A stretch of 64,000 bases of DNA from Dryocosmus kuriphilus. Lineage: Eukaryota > Arthropoda > Insecta > Hymenoptera > Cynipidae. The translations under genes and the position numbers were made by a program. The stretch spans positions 90,225,583 through 90,289,582 of the forward strand of contig CM076193.1 of the NCBI GenBank assembly GCA_038277395.1, written 5' to 3'. The notes under the pieces were generated by a model. It was given only the letters and a program-made list of their open reading frames with translations. It made no database searches and was not told where the DNA came from. Below are positions 33,519 through 43,786 of the stretch, piece after piece. Every line of letters starts with the position of its first letter. Within the stretch, counting starts at the first letter, position 1.

Positions 33519-36132
33519 ATGATTGATTACAAACCAGGGTATTGAGTCGAATGGCAACCCTACACTTCAATGAATGCATACACCCAGCTATCCCGAGACT
33601 AACGAAGACACGGATAAGTTTTTCAAATATATCAAGGACAATTTTGGACACAACATTGTTACGTTTTTTAAGAAATATGTTAAAATCGAAAGGAATATAA
33701 TAAGATACGAATCGAGTAAAAATTTTTTAGTGAAATGCAGAACAAGAGATATTCTCCCTAAATATTTAAATTATCTTGAAAAAAACTTTAAACACCTAAC
33801 ATTTAATAGTATTACTGGCAATAGAAAATTTGTGAAGCATATGAATATCTTTAAAAGTCAACTTCTCAAAATTCAGATTGAAGACTTGAGTATACACATT
33901 TATTATCTTAAAAAAATAAAATCACAAACTATCAATGAGATTAAAGATAAAGTTCCGAATCACATTTTAGAAAAGTTTTGGACTACTCAAACTAATTATA
34001 ATAACAAAATGTCTAAGAGAATGGATGATACACATGACACTAAACTTAATAATCTAGTCAAAAATCAATATCCCTGTAATAACAACAGTATTAACAATAT
34101 GAATGATTTTAATTACAATAATAGTAAATGGTTTGTTAACCTTAGTCAGATCAGTTTACCAGAAGAGGTCATTGATGTTTTATCCTTAGGCCCAAAATTC
34201 AATTTTAACCCAACATTAAATAAAAAATCTATAGTTGAAACTATTAAAAGTACTGAAGAAATGCTATATAGTTTAGATATTTGTAATAAGAAGAAAGATG
34301 AGATCAGAACTGATATTGTTGATAAAATGCAAAAATATTTAAAGAAACCGAAACATGTTAAATATACTGACAAGATTTTTGCGGAGAAAGTTAAGAAGAC
34401 ACAAGAATTTATCAAAAGTAATGATCTATTAGTTACTATGGCTGACAAGGGAAATGTGACCGTTGCGGTTGAGTATTCAGAGTATAATGAGAAAATGGAA
34501 ACATTACTTTCTGATAAAGAGACTTATGAGGTAGTTTTAAAAAATCCTCTTAAAAAATTACAAAACAAAACGAAAACAATTATGAAACAGTGGAACGATA
34601 ATGAATATTTTGGAAAAAAATTACATAACAATGCCTTAACCCAAACTGATACAAATTTACCAAAGATTTATGGCTTACCCAAGATTCATAAAAAAGATAT
34701 TCCTCTTAGACCCATAGTCTCTTCTATTGGTTCGCCTACTTATCAATTTTCAAAAGTTATTGAAAGTATTTTAAGTAGCTCTCTTCCGAAACCCAAATCA
34801 TATATTAAAAATAGTATAGAATTAATAGAGAAAATTTCTGATATCACAGTTCCCCCCGATCACATTATGTTGAGTATCGATGCTACTTCTCTGTTTACTA
34901 ATATAAATTTACAATTAATAGAAAAAGCAATTGCTAAAAGATATGAGCACATCAGGAAAAAATTTGATATTCCTTTGAATATTCTACTTGAAGCGGTTGT
35001 GTTCCTTATGGATAATACTTTTTTTTATTTTCAATAAGAAATATTATAAACAAAGATATGGCACCCCGATGGGATCACCAGTCTCACCTGTTTTTGCTAA
35101 TATTGTAATGGAGGATTTGGAAGTTGAGGTTTTGAATGTTCTTAGTTTTATACCGTTAATTTATGTTAGATATGTGGATGATATTTATACCATCATCCCA
35201 AAAAATAAGGTTGATGAAACGCTTCAATGTTTTAATGACTATGACGATAGATTGAAATTTACACACGAAGTTGAAGTTGACGAGAAGATTAGTTTTTTGG
35301 AAATTAATATTATCAAGGAAAACAATAAACTAATTACGGATTGGTTCCATAAACCTACGTTTTCCGGCCGGTTTCTCAATTATAATTCTAACCATCCTCC
35401 ATCTCATAAAAGAGGAATGGTTTTTACTTTAATAGACAAAGCCTATCTACTATCGCACCCCAAATTCCATAAAAAAAATCTTGAATTGGTTACCCGTTTT
35501 TTATTACAGAACAATTACCCTAAGAAATTTATTCAACATCATACAGTTCAACGAATACATCACATTCTAAACCGACCTGATAATAGTAATAATAATAGTA
35601 CTAACAGTAATAGTAATAACATTTGTAATACTAGACCCTTTTCTACTATCACCTTACCATATATAAAAAACTTCTTTGAACATACATCTTCCAATCTTAA
35701 AAAGTCAGGAATTAGGGTGGTTCCAAAAATCAATAGTTGTTTAAACTTTCTTATAAAAAGAGGAAAAGACATAACTACCAAAGAAGAACAGTGCAATATT
35801 GTGTATAGAATTAATTGTAATGATTGTGAAGCGTGCTACATTGGTGAAACTAAAAGAATGGCAGGTACACGTATTTCTGAACACAAAAAGAATATAAAAA
35901 AGATAGATGATAATTTTGTAATAAATAACCATATAACTGGTGAATCACATGCTTTTGACTTTGAGAATTTTGAAATATTAGATAAAGAAAGTAATTGGCA
36001 TAAACGCATTCTCTCTCAGAAATGTTACATATCCATTTACAAAATAATCCTGTTAATAAAAAAGAGGATAGTAATAATCTACATGTTTGTTACGCACCGA
36101 TACTCAACAAATTAAAAAAGAAAAATTTTTAA
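33519..36132 (+). pseudogene. Penelope-like reverse transcriptase/GIY-YIG protein, copy 2
   Basis: Copy of the 30621-33228 gene in the opposite direction. Its N-terminus is broken by a 4-base duplication (ATTGATT) just after the ATG and by a CGA to TGA change, so the long frame opens at a second methionine (33574). The frame runs to 35037, where one extra T in an 8-T run shifts it. The rest (to 36115) carries GTPMGSPVSPVFANI, YVRYVDDIYT and the CxxCxxC/GIY-YIG segment. An extra CT near 36013 shifts the last part, so the tail ends at 36115 instead of about 36132. None of these breaks is shared with copy 1. The element would reverse-transcribe its own RNA at a nick cut by the GIY-YIG domain; this copy should be inactive. 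Confidence 0.9.
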
Positions 36133-36458
36133 TTATAATCATTATAAGTGATAATTGATGTTACCATAATTGATACAAGAGTATTTTCCTTTACCGATAC
36201 CGTATTAAAATTAGTTTTAAATTTCATCAATAGATAACGTGTGAAAAGCTATAAGTAGATTTCTCTATAATCCATTTGTAACTTGTACTCTGTGTGATAC
36301 GCTTCAATGTTTCTGTTTCTCTTCCAAGTGTCGTTATTATCGCATTGTTTTGTACCCAAGGCGTCTTGACTTTCTTAACAAATATTTTATTAATGTGTCT
36401 CAATGTTAATTTATTTTAAACTTGACGAACCGAAACGGCGAAATGTATAGTTAATTGT

Positions 36459-36648
36459 CCATAAGAGGTAATTCCTATTGTTAATACCCTTTACTCTAGA
36501 TTAGATCCTTGATTGTTTTCATAATAATTATTAACCTTTGCAAACCTTCAATTTATAGACCTGAAGAAGACAACAAATCAGTTGTCGAAACGTTGTCTCA
36601 TTAAATAAATATTTGACTCGTAAAAAAAACGACTGTTATCCTTCTCTA
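36459..36648 (+). repeat. Pseudo-LTR, right
   Basis: Plus-orientation copy at the 3' end of the plus-strand element, running from CCATAAGAGG to CTTCTCTA. It is immediately followed by the right target duplication. Confidence 0.85.
36561..36597 (+). ncRNA. Hammerhead-ribozyme-like core, right pLTR
   Basis: Same core as at 33398-33434: CTGAAGA, GACAAC/GTTGTC hairpin, GAAAC, GUUGUC. Together with the centre copy it would bracket the plus-strand unit and could cut it out of a long transcript. Confidence 0.55.
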
Positions 36649-36799
36649 AAAAAGTTTTAGCTATTATAAAAATACATCTTCTTTGTAGAATATACTTTTC
36701 GCCTAAAACCATTATTTTTCGAGAAAAAGAGGATTGCGTTGGAAAACCAAGAAAAAGACGAAGAAAGTTACGGAAATGCGTTCGGTCACGTTTTTTTTT

Positions 36800-37135
36800 T
36801 TTTTTGCGTTTATCTAAGCTAATACGCACAATATTATCAAATATTGGAAAGAAAAGTTGTACATCTAATCGAGTTACACATATTTTTTATGTAATATTTT
36901 TATCTACAAGTAATAGTTTTCACGAAAATTAGTGATACATCGATTATCATGGGAAAAACCCCCGTAAAAATCAAGGTTTTTTGCGTTTAGATTAGTCAAT
37001 ACGCAAACTTTCGCAAAATCTTTGAAACAAAAGTTGTGAACCTCATCGAGATACACATTTTTTGTTTTAAACATTTTTTCATACGAGTGATAGTTTTCGA
37101 GAAAATTAGTGATACATCTGATAAAATTTAACAAA
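36800..37135. repeat. ~165-bp tandem repeats in the Merlin-like element
   Basis: Two diverged units share TTTGCGTTTA, AATACGCA, TCGAGATACACATTTTTT and GTTTTCGAGAAAATTAGTGATACAT. Related sequence also occurs inside the inverted termini (30005-30070 and 38330-38400). Confidence 0.7.
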
Positions 37136-37180
37136 TTTTAGTGCAAAAAGCGACAGTCCGCGCTCCTAGTACTAACAGAC

Positions 37181-37799
37181 GTGTGTTTCATGCGTGCATT
37201 CATTATTTTCGAAGTTTTCTTCTCTCGAGTTCTAACCAACATAGATGAAAAATATAATATTTTCAGTCTGAGTATGATTCTTCAAAAAAGAGAAAAAACA
37301 CTTCAGTGGTTGAGACAAATTGAACTCATTCCAACTGAACGATTTTGCTCAAAAAACAAGAAAAAAATTACTCTTTTAGAGTCTGAAATGACTTGCGGCC
37401 AGTTCTTGTGTTATAAAGCAGGTAAGTATCGTCACGCAAATACCGTTGCGGAAAATACGTGGTTTGGGAGGTCACATTTCCGTAGCGGCATGTATGCTTA
37501 TTTCTTATTGTTTAGCTGTAGGCTTCAATTTCGAACAAACCATCCGGAAAAGTAGCATTGTCGAAGGTCAGTCGATTTCGCGAGAAACTGTTGCAGACCG
37601 CTTCACTTTTTGTAGGGAGATCTGCATGGTTGCTTTTGACAGTCACTTCGAAAAGGAAAGTCGCATTGGAGGTGTCGGTGAAGTAGTTGAAATAGATGAG
37701 TGCAAAATCGGGCGTCGAAAATACGAGCGAGGACGTGTAGTGGAAGGATCATGGATCCTCGGAATGATTCACAGAAGTAAATGCAAATATATTTCGTAA
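37181..37799 (+). pseudogene. Merlin/ISXO2-like transposase, truncated and frameshifted
   Basis: Two overlapping frames make one gene. The first (37181-37555) gives an N-terminal part with ILQKREKTLQWLRQIELIP and CGQFLCYKAG. A frame change near 37460 leads to ENTWFGRSHFS and the second frame (to 37799), which reads SIVEGQSISRETVADRFTFC and then IGGVGEVVEIDECKIGRRKY, ERGRVVEGSWILGMI. VEIDE-x-K-x-GRRKY-x-RG is the first catalytic segment of ISXO2-like (DDE_Tnp_IS1595) transposases, which define eukaryotic Merlin elements. The protein stops soon after, and the second Asp and the last acidic residue are not seen downstream. It cannot be a full transposase. Confidence 0.8.
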
Positions 37800-38026
37800 T
37801 AATAAAATTTTTAAAAATCAAAAGAAAAATTAATGAAAAATATTACAAAATATAAAATAAAAAAAAATGCTCTTCAAAATTCTCCAACCTTCCCGCGGTG
37901 AAGACCGTGAGTAGGTACCAAGTCGAAACCAATGGAGATACAATGCAAAAACAAAGATCTATTGTACAGGTAGTTGGATAAACAACATTATACCTGTGAT
38001 CAATCACAGGGGTGCCTTTCCGCCCC

Positions 38027-38200
38027 CACGTATTTTCCGCAACTAGTCAGTGAATGTGTAGCCCCCCCCCCCCCCCCCCCACCTTGGAAAGGGGAACGAT
38101 CGTGATTGAACGTATTTTCGTAACTAGTCAGTAAATGCGTAGCCCCCCCCCCCCCCCTTAACCTTGGAAAGGGGTACGAGCGTGACCGAACGCATTTCCG
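38027..38200. repeat. ~95-bp tandem repeat with poly-C runs
   Basis: Units of the form CGTAACTAGTCAGTAAATG, TGTAG, a C run (38062-38080 and 38143-38157), ACCTTGGAAAGGGG, ACGATCGTGATTGAACG. They lie at the inner edge of the right inverted repeat. Confidence 0.7.
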
Positions 38201-38483
38201 TAACTTTCTTCATATTTTTCTTGTTTTTTTCCAACGCAATCCTCTTTTTCTAAAAAAATAATGGTTTTAGACAAAAAGTGTATATAAGAAAAAAGATGTA
38301 TTTTTATACTAGCTAAAACTTTTGTTTAAAACATTTTTCTAAATTCTGCGTAGATACTGAGATAAACGCAAAAAACGTGATTTTTATGGTGTTTTTATGG
38401 TTTTCACCATGAAAATCGCTTTGTCGACAATTGTCATTATCATATTCTTAATCAGCGCATCAAATTACATAAATACAAGAAGT

Positions 38484-38983
38484 NNNNNNNNNNNNNNNNN
38501 NNNNNNNNNNNNNNNNNNNNNNNNNNNNNNNNNNNNNNNNNNNNNNNNNNNNNNNNNNNNNNNNNNNNNNNNNNNNNNNNNNNNNNNNNNNNNNNNNNNN
38601 NNNNNNNNNNNNNNNNNNNNNNNNNNNNNNNNNNNNNNNNNNNNNNNNNNNNNNNNNNNNNNNNNNNNNNNNNNNNNNNNNNNNNNNNNNNNNNNNNNNN
38701 NNNNNNNNNNNNNNNNNNNNNNNNNNNNNNNNNNNNNNNNNNNNNNNNNNNNNNNNNNNNNNNNNNNNNNNNNNNNNNNNNNNNNNNNNNNNNNNNNNNN
38801 NNNNNNNNNNNNNNNNNNNNNNNNNNNNNNNNNNNNNNNNNNNNNNNNNNNNNNNNNNNNNNNNNNNNNNNNNNNNNNNNNNNNNNNNNNNNNNNNNNNN
38901 NNNNNNNNNNNNNNNNNNNNNNNNNNNNNNNNNNNNNNNNNNNNNNNNNNNNNNNNNNNNNNNNNNNNNNNNNNNNNNNNNNN
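38484..38983. other. Assembly gap (500 N)
   Basis: Exactly 500 N, a conventional placeholder of unknown true length. Long open frames drawn through it are meaningless. Confidence 0.99.
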
Positions 38984-40437
38984 TCTTTTATTGACTTATA
39001 AAGATCAGGATAGATAAACTTCAACTTACACCTCCTGACCGACAGACAAGGACCGAACGTTTCACGGTTTCAATAAATGGCCCGAGTCAAACGGGAATCA
39101 CTCAGATACAAACTGCACTCCCGCACTCAATTGCAAGTAGTTCTTGATTGACTAAACTTAAGATATCAAAGACTGGATATTCGAAAGTTTTGCATTAGGT
39201 GACGTAAGAGGTTTGTATGCTTTAAAGAGACCGAATCCTCTCCACTTTCTACAAAACTACAAACTGTTGAGTCTTGACTGCGTCTAATACTCTGAAGTCT
39301 GATCAGCAATATCACCATTCGGCATGATGAGTCATACTCCACAGCGAATGAATGCAAACCGTGCGACTGTGGAAATACCCGACACCGAGTCAGCACCAAG
39401 GTGATTCGATTCGTGAATTTACTTCGTATATACACTTGTATTTTCGGTTAACGGTATCAATACCAATCTAAAACAAGAAGAGATTTACATTTACAGTTTG
39501 GAGTAGGGAAGGGCGAATCAATTCCGATTCTTTCGAAGATTCGATTCTTGGTGGCCCAGAATCGATTTTCTGGAATCGAGGTTGGACTGTTGGGAATCGA
39601 TCCTGAATCGATTCTTCGATTCTCCCTACAAATCCAACCTCTGTCAAAAACAGGGACAGGACCACGGACACGTAGCAACTGACAACTTACTACTACATTA
39701 CTAGTTGTGACTACTGACTAGCTGTCTCGTTTTGGCTTTTACCAGCTTTTACCTATCCAACATGTTCATGGCTGAATTAGTGTATATACACGACTTAACA
39801 CGACTCTCAGTTGCTCAGAGTGTGCTCAGAGTCAGCATAAAGCCAACGCATGCGCATTCTGGTGAGCGTTTGATGATGTCTCCTTTTCTCACTCACGGAA
39901 GAGTGTGTTGAAAAAAGAGGGTAACTAGAAACCACTTCGCAGGCTTTTCGAATAGCTCGACTTGTAGAGCCCGTAAATAATAATTATTTTAAATAAACAA
40001 ATGCTATATAGTTTAATAATAAGAAATCAATTTTTGTTAATTAAATAAAAATTTTATAGCTAAAATAATAAGTTTTTTGTAAATTATTATTTTAAATTAC
40101 AAAATGCGCATGCTCATAAAAGTGTTAGTTAAAGAAAAGCTATATAGTTTAATAATGAAGAATAATTTTACTAATTCAAATTGAATTATATAGCTTCGGA
40201 ATTCACATTTTAACTCAACATAAATTATTATATTTTGTATAATTAATGTTATTAATATTAATTATTATTAATATGGATTATTATACAATTAAGTTTATAC
40301 ATATGTATATATATTAAAAAACGCTCGTCTTGAGTGAAAATATGATAGAATGTCGATAGAAAATATGAATTTCACCAAGCGTGAGGATTGTCCTTTTTTT
40401 AATAAAAAGGCCAATTTGAAAATTGTTTAGTAGTAAA
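38984..40437. other. No gene seen; GATTCGATT-rich patch
   Basis: No coding region supported. Around 39503-39625 the words GAATCGATTC and GATTCGATTC repeat between GTAGGGAAGGGCGAATC and GATTCTCCCTAC, which may be the ends of a small element. The remainder is AT-rich. Confidence 0.45.
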
Positions 40438-40865
40438 CAGGGTTGCACGGTTACGCGTAACTCGAACTTTTTCAAGTAATTTACGTAAATTACGTATTAT
40501 ACGTAAAAAATGTAATTAATGTAAAAAATGGCGGACATAACGGATTTAGGAGGGTGGGGGAAAAGCATAATATAACCTCACTTTCTCACTTATTCCTTGC
40601 ACATCCTCTAATCATTTTTTAAAAAAAAGTAAAGAACATCAAATTCAAAGTAGATCTAAGGAGAACAATTTGCAACACTTAAGTGCCTTAAAACTCTTAA
40701 AAGATTTCGTTTTCGCGGTCTTCGCGAAGGTTATGTTCATTTTTTTGGCGCCGCCATTTTGGAAACGTAAATTACATGTAAAAAACTAGGGACGTAAATT
40801 ACGTACGTAATTTACATGTAAAAAACTACGTAAATTACCTAAGGTAAATTACCCGTGCAACCCTG
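40438..40865. mobile_element. hAT-type MITE, 8-bp duplication GTAGTAAA
   Basis: Termini CAGGGTTGCACGGTTACGCG and ATTACCCGTGCAACCCTG are inverted and flanked by GTAGTAAA (40430-40437 and 40866-40873). The interior is built of repeated ACGTAAATTACGTA words. At 428 bases with no gene it is non-autonomous. Confidence 0.9.
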
Positions 40866-40873
40866 GTAGTAAA

Positions 40874-41274
40874 CAAGAATTTCTTCAATAAATTTAAAGA
40901 TACAAACTCAAATAATAAAATGTATTCTTGCCGCGCAACCTAGGAGGGCCCCTCGCAGATGGAGCCACCTCCCTCCTCTCGTAAAGCGGGCTTTCGCTTT
41001 CCATTTAAAATGAATCAAGTTTAAACCTTTCGAATCTAAAATCAAACGACTATATAATAATGACTTTTGTATTGAAAGTTTATAAAGATCGTTTTGAATT
41101 TCAAACCACACACATTACAAGGTCATACACTAAAAATATTCACCTCTAGTCTACATGTGAAACATAATTACGTCATACGATTCCTACCTTACCGACGTTT
41201 TTCTTTTGTCCGTACTTACGCCTACACGAAATCAGATATCGAGTTTAAAATTTGAGAAACGAAATAGAATGCAA
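40874..41274. other. No gene seen
   Basis: Short opposing open frames only; no motif or repeat structure supported. Confidence 0.4.
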
Positions 41275-41276
41275 TA

Positions 41277-41374
41277 AGGAACGTTTATGTGGTCCTAAAT
41301 TTTTATAATTACGAAAAAGGTGACAAACATTTATTTTTGTTGTTATGAAAATTTAGGACCAGGTAAACGTTCCT
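41277..41374. mobile_element. 98-bp hairpin MITE with TA duplication
   Basis: AGGAACGTTTATGTGGTCCT is mirrored by AGGACCAGGTAAACGTTCCT, with TA on each side (41275-41276 and 41375-41376), the signature of a tiny Tc1/mariner-type MITE. The centre is A/T-rich. Confidence 0.8.
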
Positions 41375-42115
41375 TAGAATAGTAATCTTTATTTAGTTGC
41401 CCAAATTTTCCATTCGACATCTCATTTCGTGTGGACGTCAGTTTGGCCGAAAACAAATGGAAAAAAATTTTTTTGAGGTTATATTTATATGGACTTTCTA
41501 CCTATTTTTAAACCGCATTTTAATTTTTTAAATGAATTTTAGATCATATAAATTTCCACGTCATTGCACGTTTTTTAAATATAATTTTGTATTATGTAAT
41601 TAAATTAATAATTATTAATAATTTTAGGATTTTTATTTAAATATTAATATTATTAGTAAGCATTATTATTATTGCTATTATTATTATTGCTATTATTATT
41701 AATTACTTTAATAATTTAATACCGTCTGCGCTCTCAGCGACACTAGCCCTTCCCCAGGGCCGGCCCGTCCATATAGGCGAACTAGGCGACGGCCTAGAGC
41801 GCTCGTATTTGGAGGCGGCAATCGGCGGCATGGCGATCGGTTAGCGTGTTAGCGACACGACCACGCGAATCTTTTTTTTTTTTTAATTTATTTATATTTC
41901 ACTTCAAATCTTCATGACGCTTACTAACTTCATTATTTTATAATTGAATCTAGCGCCTTCACTTATCCAAAATGGCGTCCGACGGGGTCAGGCTTCCTGG
42001 GCTTCCTATTGGTTCACCTTTTTTGAATTGCGCGTGGCTAGACCGTGTATACCCACCTTTAGATCATGGATCGAATCAGCCCCATGCATCGCCCCCACTT
42101 TTCTGTTTCGTTTAC

Positions 42116-43501
42116 CATCCGACCCGAGAGGGGAAATTGAACTAATCCAACAGTTGGCGCTCCGATCAAGTCGGGTAACTTTTGCATTGTTTTGTGTGAG
42201 AAAGATGTTAAAAATCATTTTAAAAACGGGTTTTAACGGAGAAATTTGTTCTAAAAAACAGTACAGTGTGTAGCCTAGTGAAAATTTTACGTGTTGTCCT
42301 AAGTGTGTGGATTTGATATTAACTGTGAAAACAATGGGATGCACGTATGTAGCTCCTAGTTGTAACTCAGGTTATAAAAACAATTCAGAAAGTTGTCACT
42401 TTCTTCTCGTTCCAAAAGACTCTGCTCTTATTGCGTTATAGCAAAAAGCAATTTTAAGAGACGATATTGTTTTAAAGTATAAAAGCCCTGTTTGCGAAAA
42501 GCATTTTTTATCCGAGGATATAGTATGGTCGTCAGAAGTACGAGAACCGGATGTAACTGTCATGTCAAAGGTGAGCTTTTGAAAGGTTCATGTTACATTT
42601 AAGGTGAACACTTAATTAATATATATATAATTTAAAATATTCTTTAAATTTTAAGAAAAGTTACAAATATACGTTTCGTCATAATTGTTATTTTATGAGA
42701 TCATTGCTTTTTTCTAAAATTATTTGACAGGTACTCGTATATCAACATTTTCAGTGTTTACGAGTACAAGTTTCAAACTTGAATATTTTTCCCAGGAAAA
42801 GCATAACATGTAAAAGTTACTTTTTTTTGTTCATATATATATAATGTAGAATAGGAATCAATCATTATAAAAGACAGTAAATATCGCGATAAATTTTTTT
42901 AAAGCTTTGCAGGTTAGAAAAGTTAGAAAGTGCTCCAAAAGATCCAAAACTTATCGTTTATTGAAACAAATATTCATAATTTTGGATTTAAATACTATTT
43001 CACATTCAATCCCTTTATAATCTAGCTTTAAGCTATGTAATAATAACAATTACATATTTTTTATAACAATTATAAACTTTTAAAATAACAATTATGAATT
43101 TCAATATTGCTTAATATTTAATTAAGTTGAACTTTGATAAAAATTACATAACAATAATAATTAAATCTAATTCAGAAAAATTGTAAACTTTGAAATTATT
43201 AACAATTATTTAATAACAGCAATATAAAAGTAAATAATAAAATTTCAAATTTGAAATCTCAGGTGGATTTAAATGTTCAATTTTATTAATGTTCAGCTGC
43301 GATTTTCCTGACTCTTTTGATTTATTAAATATTTTTGGTCATAGTGTTGCTAAAAAAAAAATATATCCGCCTAATTTTTGCAAACAGCATCAAGTTTTTA
43401 ATGTTTTGCCGTTTTTACCCATGCAATACAATGCAAAAGTTACCCGAATTGATCGGAGCGCCAACTGTTGGATTACTTCATTTCCCCTCACGGGGCGGAT
43501 G
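42116..43501 (+). mobile_element. THAP-containing (P-like) element remnant
   Basis: An inverted repeat of about 85 bases: left CATCCGACCCGAGAGGGGAA then CCAACAGTTGGCGCTCCGAT; right, reversed, CATCCGCCCCGTGAGGGGAA with the same core. Weaker matching extends outward to about 42070 and 43556. The element holds one THAP exon. THAP plus inverted termini suggests the P superfamily, though some Harbinger relatives also carry THAP. No target duplication was identified. Confidence 0.55.
42334..42570 (+). pseudogene. THAP zinc-finger exon with in-frame stop
   Basis: From ATG 42334 the frame reads MGCTYVAPSCNSGYKNNSES, later FLLVPKDSALIAL, a TAG, then QKAILRDDIV and SPVCEKHFLSEDIVW, ending at a donor (AAG|GTGAGC) at 42570. 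The C-x(n)-C...C-x2-H spacing, the FP-x-D-like segment and VCE-x-HF-x-x-D match the THAP DNA-binding domain. The TAG falls where the family has its conserved tryptophan, so one base change probably broke it. THAP domains form the N-terminus of P-element-type transposases. No matching catalytic exons were found before the inverted repeat at 43416. Confidence 0.8.
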
Positions 43502-43586
43502 CTAAGCGAAACTACTTCTACATACACCTACAAGTTCGATGCAGAGGGCTGGATCGAATGGTTCGAATGCGCGGTGTAATGGAATA

Positions 43587-43645
43587 AGGCCGGCGCACAC
43601 ACTTTTGCATAGCGCATAAGCATAACGCATAACGCATAAACGCAG
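43587..43645. repeat. Harbinger left terminus with GCATAAC repeats
   Basis: After the GGCCGGCGCACACACTTTTG tip come short tandem words (GCATAGCGCATAAGCATAAC, GCATAACGCATAA). The right end (about 48262-48309) has the same in mirror. Such subterminal words are probable binding sites for the MADF protein or transposase (inference). Confidence 0.75.
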
Positions 43646-43786
43646 AACGACCAACGCACAGACGCCTGCATGGACGCCTGGCTTATGCAGTGTTGTGCAT
43701 TGTGCATTGATTGTGCATCAAGTCGAGTCAACGGCAAATAACGTGATACTGTGATTTTCAGTGATTTTAGAAAATATCATCAACAA

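Larger units (their letters stand above)
30075..36649. mobile_element. Penelope-like element: two copies head to head
   Basis: AAAAGTTTTAGCT at 30062-30074 is repeated at 36650-36662, a 13-bp target duplication. Between them lie a minus-strand copy (gene 33228 to 30621) and a plus-strand copy (33519 to 36132) with their 5' ends facing each other. Roughly 190-bp pseudo-LTR segments sit at the left end (minus orientation), in the centre and at the right end (plus orientation). Inverted, partly duplicated arrangements with pLTRs are typical of Penelope-like elements. The two copies are almost identical. Confidence 0.9.
29907..38483 (+). mobile_element. Merlin-like transposon split by a Penelope-like insertion
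   Basis: The left inverted repeat (about 29907-30074, continuing at 36663-36800 after the insertion) matches the reverse complement of about 38180-38480. Shared blocks include GACGCGCTGATTACGAATAT, GCGATTTTCATGGTGAAA, CTCAGTAAATACGCAGAATTT, AACAAAAGTTTTAGCTA, and AAAGAGGATTGCGTTGGAAA. The right end runs into the assembly gap, so neither the exact end nor the target duplication can be read. The gene in it (37181-37799) is ISXO2/IS1016-like, hence the Merlin assignment. Without the insertion it would be about 2 kb. Confidence 0.65.

Noticed and set aside
38397..39024. Long frames across 38484-38983 and likewise 62725-63337
   Set aside because: They consist of N gap characters. No sequence supports them.
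42006..42344. Opposing frames of 109 and 112 aa around 41944-42344
   Set aside because: They overlap the THAP element's inverted repeat on both strands, lack motifs and do not join the THAP exon in frame.
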